Below are positions 24,119 through 34,802 of a stretch of 64,000 nt of DNA, piece by piece. Within the stretch, counting starts at the first letter, position 1, and every line of letters begins with the position of its first letter. Made by a program: the position numbers and the translations under genes. The stretch comes from Silene conica (lineage: Eukaryota > Streptophyta > Magnoliopsida > Caryophyllales > Caryophyllaceae), in the NCBI GenBank assembly GCA_029255685.2, contig CM055313.2, forward strand, positions 40,318,079 through 40,382,078, given 5' to 3'. A model generated the notes under the pieces. That model did no database searches. It saw nothing but the letters and a program-made list of their open reading frames with translations, and was not told the origin of the DNA.

Positions 24119-25124
24119 TGTGGGGAATATAGCATGTATTCGCCCTAAACATGATGGATTATAACGAATTTTACAGTTGAGATTATTGTGATAAGTTAAA
24201 TAAAAACATGAAAAGAATACAACCTTGGGTCCTTGCTTGAATAGGCCTAAGAACAGGAATTAAAGTAAATTCCCTCCTATAACTTGCACCCAAGACTTTG
24301 TTTAAGATGATGCCGCGTGTGCTAGAAAGGCTCTCCAATTGCCTTGCAATATGGGGAGAGTTTTGTGAGGTTTTAGATGTGAGATCTGGGTTTTGGGAAA
24401 AGGCAGTTCTCAAAACCCTAATTTCCTTGAGATGTGTTTTATCAGTAAAACAATCAAAGAAGCAGTCCCCTGACAAAAGGAGAAGGACTCTCCTTATGTA
24501 GTGATTGGGTCGGCCAAACGGGTTGAGGTGAGAGTGGGCTTTTCCTACTCTTACCTTATACCTTTGCGTGATTCGACCCGATTAGCTAAATATTATTCGC
24601 GGGTTTTATTTATAAATCGTACACGTGTTATCAGATATTAATGCAGTGGATGTATTAATAATGGTCTGATAAAATTACGATATTGTATAATTACCCAAAT
24701 TAATATAACTGTTTAAATTAATACGCGAATACAATATTTAATTAAATATAACCGTTTATATTTAATTTACGAATTAATCATGTAATCCGTGTTAGCTAAA
24801 ATTATTTAATCCGTATTAAATAATAATCTCAACATCTTATTGACTAATTTAATAGTCAATACCTCTGACTAACTGTTTAGTCGTATTCGGCATAAATGTG
24901 ACTGTATTTTCATAGCTTCACATCTCTCAAACATGTCCTATAGGTGTGACGTATACCAGTTGATCACCGCCATCCATATGACAATAAGGTCAAACTTATC
25001 TAGCAAGCCAACCGTTATTGATAAACGTGGATCAACTGATAATAATACTGAAGTATGCCCTTGTGATCCTTAAAGAGATTTAATAAGTCATTGTACTTAA
25101 TTGTCAAGGACACCAGCCCCAACA
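24119..25124 (-). repeat. Copia-1 5' LTR
   Basis: Same family and ends as the 3' LTR. It is followed at 25125 by the TATGT target copy and the rest of Gypsy-1. Confidence 0.92.
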
Positions 25125-25483
25125 TATGTACGGTTGTAGAGACTTTGTTCATGTTAGATTGCAGGCATGTTCTGATGGGTCGTAGATAGGTGAGAGTCTA
25201 TATTCTTGTTCATCTTCCTGTCTTTCACATATATATGACCCTTTGCTTCATGAGTGTCTCGAGCGTACCGCGAGAGTCCATTTAGAATTAGTCTTGCAAG
25301 GTTGAAAGTTAAGCATTTTATTCCAACATGTTTAATTCGTTTGCATTTGGCAATAAGCTTGATTTTCTTTGAAAACTGCATTAAAATGGTTTTGAGCTAG
25401 AAATCCGTTACAAGTAGATGTTATTCTTTTCATTTGAGTCTTAGTGCTTGCTTGAGGACAAGCAAGGTTTGGTTTGGGGAGTT
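25125..25483 (+). other. Gypsy-1 end with polypurine tract
   Basis: Athila sequence resumes after Copia-1. The end reads GAGGACAAGCAAGG, then GGTTTGGGGAG, directly before the LTR start TGATACG, the usual polypurine position. No gene is seen. Confidence 0.8.
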
Positions 25484-26160
25484 TGATACGTGCCTTCATT
25501 ATGCATTTTATTTATACTTTCAGCACGTATTTCTATGCATTTTTCGTAACTTTTAGGTACTATTGCTCCCGAAACGATTTACTTTGGTATTTCTATGTTT
25601 TAAATGTAGGAACAAGCGGAAGTGAGCAAAACCAAACTTTAACCGTCCTCCGGAAGCTATCTTGAGTGAATACACGAAGCAAGGATCCGAACTCTTAAGC
25701 CAAGAGGTGCGTGCAAGCCAATTTAAGACTGGAATACACAGGAATCGGTCGACCGACCTACCTAACAGGTCGACCGACCAGCGCACATATTACAGAAGGC
25801 CTGATTACAGCACCAGAGGTCGACCGACCTACATACCCGGTCGGTCGACCAGTCGACGGGTTCCGCTGTTTCGTTTTCGGCTTTTATTCTTTTAATCATG
25901 TGATTAGAAGGGTATTTAAGGACGTTTGAGCAGTGTAATTAGGTTAAGCAGACACAATTAGCAAAATACCTTAGTTTAGAGAGAAGAATTCCAAGTTTTC
26001 AGATTTGTTCTTAATTTCCAATTGGTTGTAAGTTTTATTCAATTAGTCTTTCTTTGTTATTAAATTTCATTGTTCTTCTTATTATTGTTATTCAATTTAT
26101 GTTTTCCCCTTTTGAATCTTTATCTTCAATTATGTCCTCTCATATGTTGTTCTTTAATTT
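25484..26160 (+). repeat. Gypsy-1 3' LTR, truncated
   Basis: It matches the first ~650 bases of the 5' LTR at about 97% by hand count, including both box pairs. At about 26160 it passes abruptly into minus-strand copia gag. The missing LTR end and missing copia middle suggest one joint deletion. Confidence 0.9.
25747..25850. repeat. Two paired-box modules in the Gypsy-1 3' LTR
   Basis: Starts are 25747/25768 and 25818/25839, all 21 bp apart, homologous to the 5' LTR pairs. In the last box the 5' copy reads GGTCGATCGACC and this copy GGTCGGTCGACC. Confidence 0.9.
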
Positions 26161-26591
26161 TGGCCCTTCTGGAGTTTCGCTTCAAAGAAGCGACAAGTAT
26201 GCTCATAAGAGACGATTCTCGGAGCTTTCGAGAATTCGTTAGTGAGCGTAGTGAAAATCTTGTTTGCACCATGGGAGATGAAGCGTCTTTGCAAATTGGA
26301 TTCCATTGCATAGATCAGTATGTTCTTTATCGCACCCGCTTCCATGACAAAGTCGCTATGAGCGCGAACTTCCTTAGCTCTAGCTCCAGTTCCTGGGTGT
26401 GCCGGAATAGGCTCAGTCAGGTACTTGTGCTTTCCGTCAGCAATGGCAGCATTCCGTAATGCTTCCTCCCAGTCAGAGAAGTTTGACCCATCATTTCTCA
26501 GTCTAGTACACTGATTCATGGAGTCCATGAAGGCTTTAAGCCAGGATTCACGTGCTAGCTTGGCAGTTGGCATTGGGTCTTCACCAGCCAT
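26161..26591 (-). pseudogene. Copia-2 gag N-terminus
   Basis: Read on the minus strand it starts MAGEDPMPTAKLARESWLKAF, the same gag start as Copia-1 and Copia-4. It continues to the AKLQKGQ region, where the Gypsy-1 LTR remnant abuts it. The rest of gag, the protease and most of the integrase are absent here. Confidence 0.88.
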
Positions 26592-27337
26592 TTGTTATTT
26601 TAGCAGTTTTAAAATTGATCGTGTTCTACACTGAAAAGAAGATAAAACAAAACCATATAAGCAACACATCTTTGTGGTTTTAGTCTATTTTAAATTGAAT
26701 TTAAACTCGTAGACTCAAACATTTATATAATTGATCTCCCTCAAGAACTATATAAACGATCCCAAGACTCAATTTCCGTAAATTGATATGCCCACAGCTT
26801 GGCTAATTCCACCGTTGGAATTCTTGGTCGATAGATTTCCGTAAATCTCATCTTTTAGTCCATCATAGTCGCTAGATAGTATCTAGTGTCCACGATGTTG
26901 AGATAAAATAAGTCATCAGTTCCCACTTACCCGACGTAGAAGGGGTCATATTATGCCTACCGACGAAGAAGGGATTCATCGGAGTCTGATTTATAAAGAC
27001 TTTTCTCAATTTTTGGTTATACGGGGAAGACTCCATCAACTTGTATTTATTCATTTTAAGTGAACTAAAATCTAGCATAATCGTGAATGAATGAAATAAA
27101 GTGATGGCTTTGCATATGACAAGTGACATCTGTATATCACAGAAAACTAACGCGTAACCTCTACATGAGTCAGTTTTCATGCATGTTATAGGTGGTTTGA
27201 TTTTAGGCGGAAAATGATGCAAGCTATTATCGATGAAAGCATAAAAGAAATGCAGAAAACGTAAATAAAAGTCCTAGTGTGGTCTATCCTACCTAAAAAA
27301 AACATAAAACAACTTTGGAATCCACCGTTCGACCCTA
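26592..27337 (-). other. Copia-2 leader, gag-proximal part
   Basis: Untranslated leader homologous to 22400-23100 of Copia-1. It holds a short open frame (26872-27222) with KTDSCRGYALVFCD and FVGRHNMTPSTSGKWE, wording also open in the other copies. The CTA target of CACTA-B ends it at 27337. Confidence 0.7.
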
Positions 27338-28095
27338 CACTACTACAAAAACATGAATAAGTAACACCTAATAGAGAACAGTTAAGTTAATCAACCGTTT
27401 TCTAGCAATAAAGAGAACGCTTCTCCTAAATAAGCGTTATGTTAAAAAATAATAAAAAACGCTTCCCATATTAACCGTTATCTAAACTTTTCTTTAAAAT
27501 AATAGAAAAACAAATAAGACGGTCACTAATATAACTTCCCACGCACTCACCATTCACGCACCAATATGCATTCATCTTCATCCTTTTCACATTTCATTTC
27601 CAAAGTTTCCATTGCCCTTATGCTACCTCTGTCGATTTACACCTCTATCACCTATCGCCACACATCTATCAGATCACCATTCGCCAGAAATCCGCTACTG
27701 CTGCCATTTCGTCACCTTTTCATATATTTTTCGGGGAAATTTCTATTATTTTACAAGGTACAAATTCTAAATTCAATTTTATTATATTGTTGTATATTTT
27801 GTTTCATTTCGATTTATCTAATATTAAGGAGTAATATAAGTGTCTTCTTTAACAATTTCAGGTTGGTCTACAATAAACAGGTTAGTATTGTTATTCTTAG
27901 GGTTCGTCCAAATTTCGAATTGGGGGGTTTTTGTTTTGTCTTAGTGTACTTCGTTTTTCGTCGTCATTACAGCTCCCCCACCCCCTTTCTTTTGATTAAT
28001 GTATGCTATGTGTGCCAATTAGGGTTTCTGATTCAAATTTTTTGAATTAGAGTTTCGAATTTTTCGAATTAGAGTTTCGAAATTTGGTGATAGAC

Positions 28096-28720
28096 ATTGA
28101 TGCGAGTTGGATTCCTCCGTTTCAGCTAGATGTCATCTATTTGAGATCCTGCAACTTAGGCCCTTATTTCCCAAATTGGATTTATATGCAGACCAATTTC
28201 TTATACCTTGATGTATCCAATGCTGAAATGTCGGGCAACATTAATGTTTCTTTCTGAAACTCACTGCCATTCAAACTCCAGTACCATATATCCTGTAATT
28301 GTTCTTTGTGGGTTGATCAATTTTTTTCCAAATACAGATAACTCTTTGTCTCAGGTGGACTTGAGTTCAAATCTTTTTGAAGGTGCTATACCATCAGGAT
28401 TTACAAGAGTTTTCGCATTATACCTTAACGACAATAAGTTCTCTGACTACTCTTATATGTTTTGTTCCAAAACTCCAAGGAATTTATGAGACATTGATTT
28501 GTCAAACAACTTGTTGTTTGGAAAGCTTTCAGACTGTTGGATGATCTTTGATCAACTATTCAGGCTGCACCTGGAAAACAACATATTTTCAGGTAGTGTA
28601 CGGAAATCCTTTGGTACTTTGAAGAACCTTCAGTACTTACACCTAGATAATAGCTTTTCAGGACCAATTCCGGTTTCATTAGCGAATTGCACATCCCTTG
28701 TTATCAATTTGGGATCTTAA
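28096..28720 (+). pseudogene. Captured leucine-rich-repeat receptor-like protein fragment
   Basis: The translation reads WIPPFQLDVIYLRSCNLGPYFP, a wording typical of plant LRR receptor-like proteins (Cf/EIX2 type). In another frame it goes on SQVDLSSNLFEGAIPSGF and, after a stop near 28487, DLSNNLLFGKLSDCW, then LHLENNIFSGSVRKSFGTL and FSGPIPVSLANCTSL. These are successive ~24-residue extracellular LRRs with the LxxLxLxxNxxxGxIP pattern. A stop near 28254 ends the first part. There is no signal peptide, membrane segment or complete ectodomain, so this is a fragment of a host gene inside CACTA-B and not a working receptor. Identification is by repeat wording; the parent gene is not in the window. 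Confidence 0.82.
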
Positions 28721-29153
28721 TGCAGATGTTGTAAATAATTGGCGTAAGATTGATTAAATGTTCTCTTTTTTATCTTTTAAGTTACTATTTTCATCAGTTT
28801 TTATGCCAGTGATTGAGCTGAAAAACAATACTCCAAGCCACTGTGTAGTGTCTATCAGTCTATGTATAGGATAGTTGTATCACTGTATCTATAAGTCTAT
28901 GTATAACACCGACAATGTCTGATATTCACATCAAAGCAGGTGGATTATGGGCATACCTTACCAGACTGCAACATCCAGAAGGAGTCAAGACTTCACCTTG
29001 TGTATCAAAGTAATTATCTAAACCTCACGGCACGAAAATGGAATAACTCAAACTTCGGGGCACAAAAGTAGAAATTTTCCCATAACAATGTTACTTGATA
29101 AATGGTTTCCAATTTGTTGGGTATGCTTCACATTTATATTTGATGTTTGCAGG

Positions 29154-29570
29154 CTGAGCCTGGTGCCATAAACGCATTTAAGACTGTCGATTTGGTTGGA
29201 ATAAATGGTTTACTCTTTAAATCAGCCAGCACCTGGGGTATTCTTGCAGGTAATGCTCAGATCTCATTTAGATAGCGTCTGGTTCTTTATGTCTTTGTTT
29301 ATTATGATGATCTTAAAAGTTTTGTATGAAAATATAAAATATGTGTTGAATTAGTTTCTCCCTCTGTATTGTAACTGTAGCAACAGATTTCCAAAAACAT
29401 AGTTATAATTGGGACAAGAGAAGTTCCTTTCATCTGAAATCTGAAAATTTTTGACCTTAGTGTTGCATTTGACTTTTATGTAGGGTTTAATCGTATATTG
29501 GCAGCAAGGACGGGTGATTTTCAGAAGAAATTTGGATCCAAATATTTGCACGGAAGTATAAGTAGCTTTG
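29154..29570 (+). pseudogene. Exon-like pieces of a second captured host gene (unrecognised)
   Basis: A stretch at 29154-29250 is bounded by TTTGCAG and GGTAATG. It reads AEPGAINAFKTVDLVGINGL then LFKSASTWGILA, with no stop. A second stretch from 29484, after TATGTAG, reads GFNRILAARTGDFQKKFGSK and then YLHG. The first part ends in phase with the second (GILA then GFNRI), as adjacent exons would. I do not recognise the family. The second stretch is repeated at 30204. These pieces suggest that CACTA-B picked up genomic DNA with introns, and not a cDNA. Confidence 0.5.
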
Positions 29571-30720
29571 TAAGATAAGTTTATATACTGATATCAGAAT
29601 TTTGGATATGGAATTCCTGCTTCCCTTACCCGGTCTTCCAGCTTCTTGGTTTTTACGTATGTTAGAGGTTACTCTGCCTATAGTGTGAATGTAATTGGAA
29701 CTGCAGCTTGCTTTTGGTTCTCGGGCAATGGTATTTATGACTTAGTAAAAGGTTGTTGGTCTGTAGAACTTATGGAAAGAAGTAATTATCTATTCTTAAT
29801 GGGTGTCTGTTTCCAAGTTTTGGTTGTTGATGTCTGTAGGAATGTTTTCTCCATGGTGGGAACTGGCTTGAAGAGGGTCTAAGCTATGTTACTCCTGGCT
29901 TGAAGAGGGTCTAAGCTATGTTACTCATGTACGTAGATTTCATTATCAGGCCGCTAGCAAAGACGATGATGATCTTTCTGAGTTGATTCCATTTTTTTTT
30001 GGTTCTTTATGTCTTTGTTTATTATGATGATCTTAAAAGTTTTGTATAAAAATATAAAATGTGTGTTGAATTAGTTTCTCCCTCTCTATTGTAACTGTAG
30101 CAACAGATTTCCAAAAACATAGTTATAATTGGGACAAGAGAAGTTCCTTTCATCTGAAATCTGAAAATTTTTGACCTTAATGTTGCATTTGACTTGTATG
30201 TAGGGTTTAATCGTATATTGGCTGCAAGGACGGAAGATTTTCAGAAGAAATTTGGATCCAAATATTTGCACGGAGGTATAAGTAGCTTTGTAAGATAAGT
30301 TTATATACTGATATCAGAATTTTGGATATGGAATTCCTGCTTCCCTTACCCGGTCTTCCAGCTTCTTGGTTTTTACGTATGTTAGAGGTTACTCTGCCTA
30401 CAGTGTGAATGTAATTGGAACTGCAGCTTGCATTCTTTAGCTAGTCAACAGTTTACTGGTTCTCGGGCAATGGTGTTTATGACTTAGTAAAAGGTTGTTG
30501 CTCTGTAGAACTTATGGAAAGAAGTAATTATCTATTCTTAATGGGTGTCTGTTTCCAAGTTTTGGTTGTTGATGTCTGTAGGAATGTTTTCTCCATGGTG
30601 GGAACTGGCTTGAAGAGGGTATAAGCTATATTACTCCTGGCTTGAAGAGGGTCTAAGCTATGTTACTCCTGTACGTGGATTTCGTTATCAGCCCGGTAGC
30701 AAAGACGATGATGATCTTTC
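29281..30720 (+). repeat. 720-bp tandem duplication inside CACTA-B
   Basis: Two direct copies start with GGTTCTTTATGTC at 29281 and 30001, in register by exactly 720 bases for most of their length and nearly identical apart from small indels near the ends. Inside each copy a ~30-bp unit containing CTTGAAGAGGGTCTAAGC is itself doubled. The high identity points to a recent event, either in the transposon or its source locus. Confidence 0.9.
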
Positions 30721-31352
30721 TCAATTGATTCCATTTTTTTTGGTTTATACTATCATAGAAATTTTTTTCCTGGTAGGAAATTTTGAGTTTATTTTTCATA
30801 CTAATTAAGTATGTATGTTGAGATGCTTTATTGGCCGATGATACACTTTTTTGGTGATCAAGAAAATAAAATGTAGCCGCTTTTGGCAAATTGTTTGGAT
30901 TGGTTAGTGGCAATTTTGTTAATGGAAAGTTTTCTAATTTTTGATTTCCATCCTCTTGTAGGGTTACTTCTTTACAATTTACGTAAATATTTATTGGCTA
31001 TACCTTTATTAGGTATATAATATTTAAAATATATATATATTTTTTTTAAAAGTAAGAGGTTAGAGAAGAGTGATCTATCTTGACTGTTCTCTATTACATG
31101 GGATAGAGAGCTATCATCTTTGATAACCGTTCTCTAAGGTACATGAAAGACAACGCCTCCCAATTATAAGTGTTCTCTAATAGTAAATGAAAACAAAATG
31201 CCTAACACACTAGGCGTTCTTTAATGTGTAGCATATAAAACGCCTCACACGTCCGTTCTCTATACATTACAGAACACTGAGTTGGAGAACGCCTAAGGGG
31301 CGTTTTCTAAAGCCCTTTTCAACAGTTCTCTAAGCCTCTTTTTGTAGTAGTG

Positions 31353-32646
31353 CTAGAAGCTTGTCTTGATGTTCCATCTTGGTCTTTGCAGCGGGAGTGA
31401 GCATCCAGTCTTCATATTTGGGCTTCACAAAATTACTAATTTAAATTACAAATATAATCCTAATTATATTCTAATTTAAATACAAAAGTAATTACAAGGC
31501 AAAAACCAAAACAGAGATACAAGATCTCAAAATTACAAACAAGACCGTGTTCCATCATTACGGTAACACAATCTTCTAAGGCCACACTAAGTTACAACCG
31601 ATTGCAAAAATTAAATACGTTATAAAAAGCATTCATAAGAATTCAACAAGACGATAAATAAAATGCATCAACTAAAACAAAATTCATACGTGACACAATA
31701 CCGTTATTCTGTGCAATAAATTTTACCAAACCACCTAACGAGATTAAAATTATGTGATTATACCGTTTTAATCACATTAATCTTAATGAATTTATAATCC
31801 ATTATTTTAAACCGTTTTAAAATAATAAGTATCTTACGAGAGTGAACCGTTTCACTAAAACAATATACTATTTCCGTATATAGTATATTACCATGGGCCA
31901 AGAGAAAATAAAATAAAATTTATTTTCGAAAAATATGCCAGAACAGGGTTTGCTCGATCGAGTCACAAGATTACTCGATCGAGTAACCTTGACAGACTGG
32001 GTTTTACTCGATCGAGTAAAACAGGTACTCGATCGAACCCTAAAGTTTTCAGAAAACCAAAATTTTTAGAAAAATTAAAATACCCTGAAAACTGTTCGAT
32101 CGAATTAAAGCGAGGTCGATCGAGGAACAGTGTCACTCGATCGAGTACAGCAAGTCCCGATTGAGTGACGGGTTATCGAGGATGACTACAAACGAGTAGA
32201 AATACGCTCGTTCGCAGATTCCAAATATTACACGATCGAACGGAAGAACGATCCATTGAGTGACAAGTGGTTTGAAAAACCGCTCGATCGAGTGAGTTGT
32301 TGTTTTAAAACCGCTCGATCGAGTGACTGGTAGCAGAAGAAGACCACGAACGAGTAGAAATACGCTCGTTCGTGGAATCCTACAAACTGTTACGTTTTAA
32401 AAACAAAAATTGTATCTATTCTTGATTTCAGACGTGTAAATCAACAATAAACACCAACAACTGATTTATATATTGTTAAGAATATCGATTAATCAACAAT
32501 ATACAAATTGAAATCGAAAAACATGATCGATTTCTCACGAAACTGGCACACGGCCGAGACATCATATGAGATGCAAAATTTTCAGTTTTAAAACCTTATG
32601 AAAAACACAATTGTAAAATTTTCGTGGCCCTGGCTCTGATACCACT
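31353..32646 (-). other. Copia-2 leader, LTR-proximal part with primer site
   Basis: The leader resumes after CACTA-B. It ends with the tRNA-Met primer site TGGTATCAGAGCC (minus strand, 32632-32644) next to the LTR. In place of the GGTCGACC boxes of Copia-1 it has CTCGATCGAG boxes and ACGAACGAG inverted arms. No gene is seen. Confidence 0.8.
31953..32375. repeat. CTCGATCGAG and ACGAACGAG paired boxes, Copia-2 leader
   Basis: CTCGATCGAG-type palindromes start at 31953/31974, 32007/32028, 32095/32115 and 32136/32156, 20 or 21 bp apart. A further pair at 32283/32314 is 31 bp apart. Inverted arms CTACAAACGAG/CTCGTTCGCAG start at 32186/32207, and CCACGAACGAG/CTCGTTCGTGG at 32344/32365, both 21 bp apart. 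Confidence 0.88.
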
Positions 32647-33650
32647 TGTGAGGAATAATCATGTATTCACCCTTAAAATTGCAAGATTATAACGAAAAAT
32701 AGATATGCGTTAATAGTCATAAGATGAAAAACATGAATAAGAAATACAACCTTAGGTCCATTGAGCGAATGGCCTAAGAACAGGAATTAAAATAAATTCC
32801 CTCCTATAACTTGCGCCCAAGAATTTGTCTGAGACGATGCCGCGTGTGCTAGAAATGCTCTCCAATTGCCTTGCAATATGGGGAGAGTTTTGTGAGGTTT
32901 TACAGATGTAAGATCTAGGTTTTTGGGAAAGCTGTTCTCAAAAACCCTAATTTCTTGAGATGTGATTATCAGTAATCAGTAAAGTCAGAGCCCCACAAAA
33001 GGAGAGTCCCTCTCTATTTGTAATACTCAGCCGGCCGAATCTGGACTAGGGTGAGAGTGGGATTTCCACTCTTACCTTATTCCAATGCGTGATTCGACCC
33101 GTTTTGCTAAAATATAATTCGCGGGTTTTTAATTATAAATCACACACAGGTTATCAGATATTAATGCAGTCGATACATTAATAATGGTCAGACAAAAATA
33201 CGATATTGTATAATTATGTCAATTAATATAACTGCTTATATTAATACACGAATTCATTATTTAATTAAATATAACCGTTTATATTTAATTTACGAATTAA
33301 TCATGTAATCTGTATTAGCTAAAATTATTTAATCCGTATTAAATAATAATCTCAACATCTCATTGACTAATTTAATAGTCAATACCTCTGACTAACTGTA
33401 TAGTCGTATCCGACATAAATGTGACTGTATTTTCATACCTTCACATCTCTCAAACGTGTCCTATAGGTGTGACGTATAGGGACCAGTTGATCACCGTCAT
33501 CCGTATGACAATAACGTCAAACTTATCTAGCAAGCCACCCGTTATTGATAAACGTGGATCAATTGATAATAATACTGAAGTATGCCCTTGTGATCCTTTA
33601 AGAGATTTAATAAGTCATTGTACTAACTGTCAATGACACCAGCCCCAACA
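32647..33650 (-). repeat. Copia-2 5' LTR
   Basis: On the minus strand it starts TGTTGGGGCTGG and ends near ATTCCTCACA. The primer site and leader follow on the low side. On the high side, 24 bases of polypurine-adjacent sequence (normally found before a 3' LTR) are attached, so the outer flank is not a clean insertion site. Confidence 0.9.
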
Positions 33651-34802
33651 ATCTCCCACTTGTCCGTACAAGGGTGATATGCTAGACCCCTACGATGTTT
33701 GACACTGAATTTAGTTAGCAAGGCACTTAATTGTTTCTCTTTGAAATGCATACCCCCATCACTAATGACAACCCTAGGGACACCAAAGCGAGGAAATATG
33801 ATTTTCTTAAAAAGTTTGATCACAGCGTTTGCATCACAATGGGGAGTAGCAATAGCTTCTACCCATTTAGACACATAATCAACGACAACAAGAATATATC
33901 TGTTACCTTGACTGCTAGGGAAAGGTCCTTGATAATCAATGGCCAGACATCAAAAATCTCTACCACTAAAATACTTACCTGTGGCATCTCATGTCTTTTG
34001 GAAACATTGCCGGATCTCTGACAAGCATCTCAGCTACTCACAAAATTCCTACAATCAGCATGCAGAGTAGGCCAATAAAAACCAGACTGTAATACCTTGG
34101 CCACGGTCCGAGATGGACCGTGGTGACCACCATAAGCAGAAGAATGACATGCTTCCAGAATGTCCTTCACCTCCCACTGGGGGATGCATCTCCGGATAAG
34201 TCCATCTCCGCACTCCTTGAAAACATAGGGGTCATCCCAAAAATACTGTTTTGCATCAAAGACAAACCTATGTTGGACAGAATCAGTACTTACAGCATAA
34301 CACATGTATACCAGGTTAGCGTTAGCCAAGCTTGCGAGCTTCTCATCCTCTTCCTCAGTCAGCTCAATTCCTCTATCTCTGCTTCCACAACATCCAGCTC
34401 CTCAGCATCCTCAGCTGGATTACCTGCACACTTATCCAAAACTGTTAGATCATCTAAGGGATCCTTGCTCAAGGATTCCCTCCAGTTACGGATAACATTC
34501 CTATCAATAATATCAATGGAGAAACAAGTATCATCAGTAGGTGTAGCTGCCTTATGGGCATGACTAAACTCGATAATGTCATCTCCAACCTCTAAAGTAA
34601 TAATCCCGCATTTGACATCAATCACAGCCCCAGCTGTGTGTAAAAAAGGCCTACCTAAAATAATAGGTATCTGACTATCCTCAGCAATGTCCAAAACAAC
34701 GAAATCGACAGGAATAAAAAACTTTCCCACTCTAACTTGGAGATCTTCCAAGACCCCTAATGGCTTTGGGTTGATCTATCTGCCATCTGTAGGGTGATGT
34801 TG
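33651..34802 (-). mobile_element. Athila-type pol scrap between inverted copia LTRs
   Basis: The first 24 bases are copia polypurine-adjacent sequence. The rest, read on the minus strand, matches Gypsy-1 protease ([20 protein letters not shown]), the region after it ([20 protein letters not shown]) and integrase ([34 protein letters not shown]). The reverse transcriptase and RNase H in between are absent. It is a heavily deleted relic of a second Athila copy, with several breaks, and no LTR remains. Confidence 0.85.

Larger units (their letters stand above)
16485..25124 (-). mobile_element. Copia-1: structurally complete Ty1/copia element inside Gypsy-1
   Basis: Both LTRs (16485-17493 and 24119-25124) are present, flanked by TATGT at 16480-16484 and 25125-25129. 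A tRNA-Met primer site lies next to the 5' LTR and a polypurine zone next to the 3' LTR. Internal order on the minus strand is leader, gag, protease, integrase, reverse transcriptase, RNase H. The LTRs differ at roughly 18 of 1005 bases, about 2%. The ends look whole, but the coding region has about seven breaks, many for so young a copy. It may have moved with help from another copy; that is inference. Confidence 0.93.
3513..26160 (+). mobile_element. Gypsy-1: Athila-like Ty3/gypsy element with nested insertions
   Basis: The parts in order are 5' LTR (3513-4752), primer site (4758-4775), gag-protease-RT-RNase H-integrase (4991-10092), a long post-pol region with an extra ORF (13505-15116), a purine-rich tract before the 3' LTR, and a truncated 3' LTR (25484-26160). 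Nested inside are a Tekay-like LTR (10477-12755), a small solo LTR (13950-14153) and Copia-1 (16485-25124). Without these it would be about 11.5 kb, in the usual Athila range. The LTRs differ at roughly 20 of 650 compared bases, about 3%. It looks nearly whole up to the 3' LTR, with about one break in gag-pol, but the 3' LTR is cut off. Confidence 0.88.
27338..31352. mobile_element. CACTA-B: non-autonomous CACTA element carrying host gene pieces
   Basis: The termini are CACTACTACAAAAA at the left and its reverse complement at the right. The target copy CTA lies at 27335-27337 and 31353-31355. The uninterrupted site is seen in Copia-1 near 23100 (GACCCTAGAAGC), which proves the boundaries. Subterminal words such as ACCGTTCTCTA and AACGC recur at both ends (27370-27490 and 31070-31330). 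No transposase domain is visible. The interior has a leucine-rich-repeat gene fragment, exon-like stretches of a second gene and a 720-bp tandem duplication. It was presumably moved by a related autonomous element. Confidence 0.92.
1176..33650 (-). mobile_element. Copia-2: minus-strand Ty1/copia element, broken and split by three insertions
   Basis: Pieces in the same orientation and order belong to one element: 3' untranslated region and pol end (1176-3512), N-terminal gag and part of the leader (26161-27337), rest of the leader with a tRNA-Met primer site (31353-32646), and the 5' LTR (32647-33650). The 3' LTR must lie left of the window. The element is interrupted by CACTA-A at its left, Gypsy-1 at 3513-26160 and CACTA-B at 27338-31352. 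The part between the integrase and mid-gag is missing where Gypsy-1 sits. It is a broken fossil with several coding breaks. Its LTR differs from Copia-3 by about 10% by eye, older than the elements inside it. Confidence 0.85.

Noticed and set aside
27566-28045. 159-codon open frame near the left end of CACTA-B
   Set aside because: S/F/I/L-rich wording without domain; probably an untranslated or intron stretch upstream of the captured LRR piece.
28208-28720. A working LRR receptor gene
   Set aside because: It has frame changes and a stop, covers only a few repeats, lacks signal peptide and membrane parts, and lies inside a transposon.
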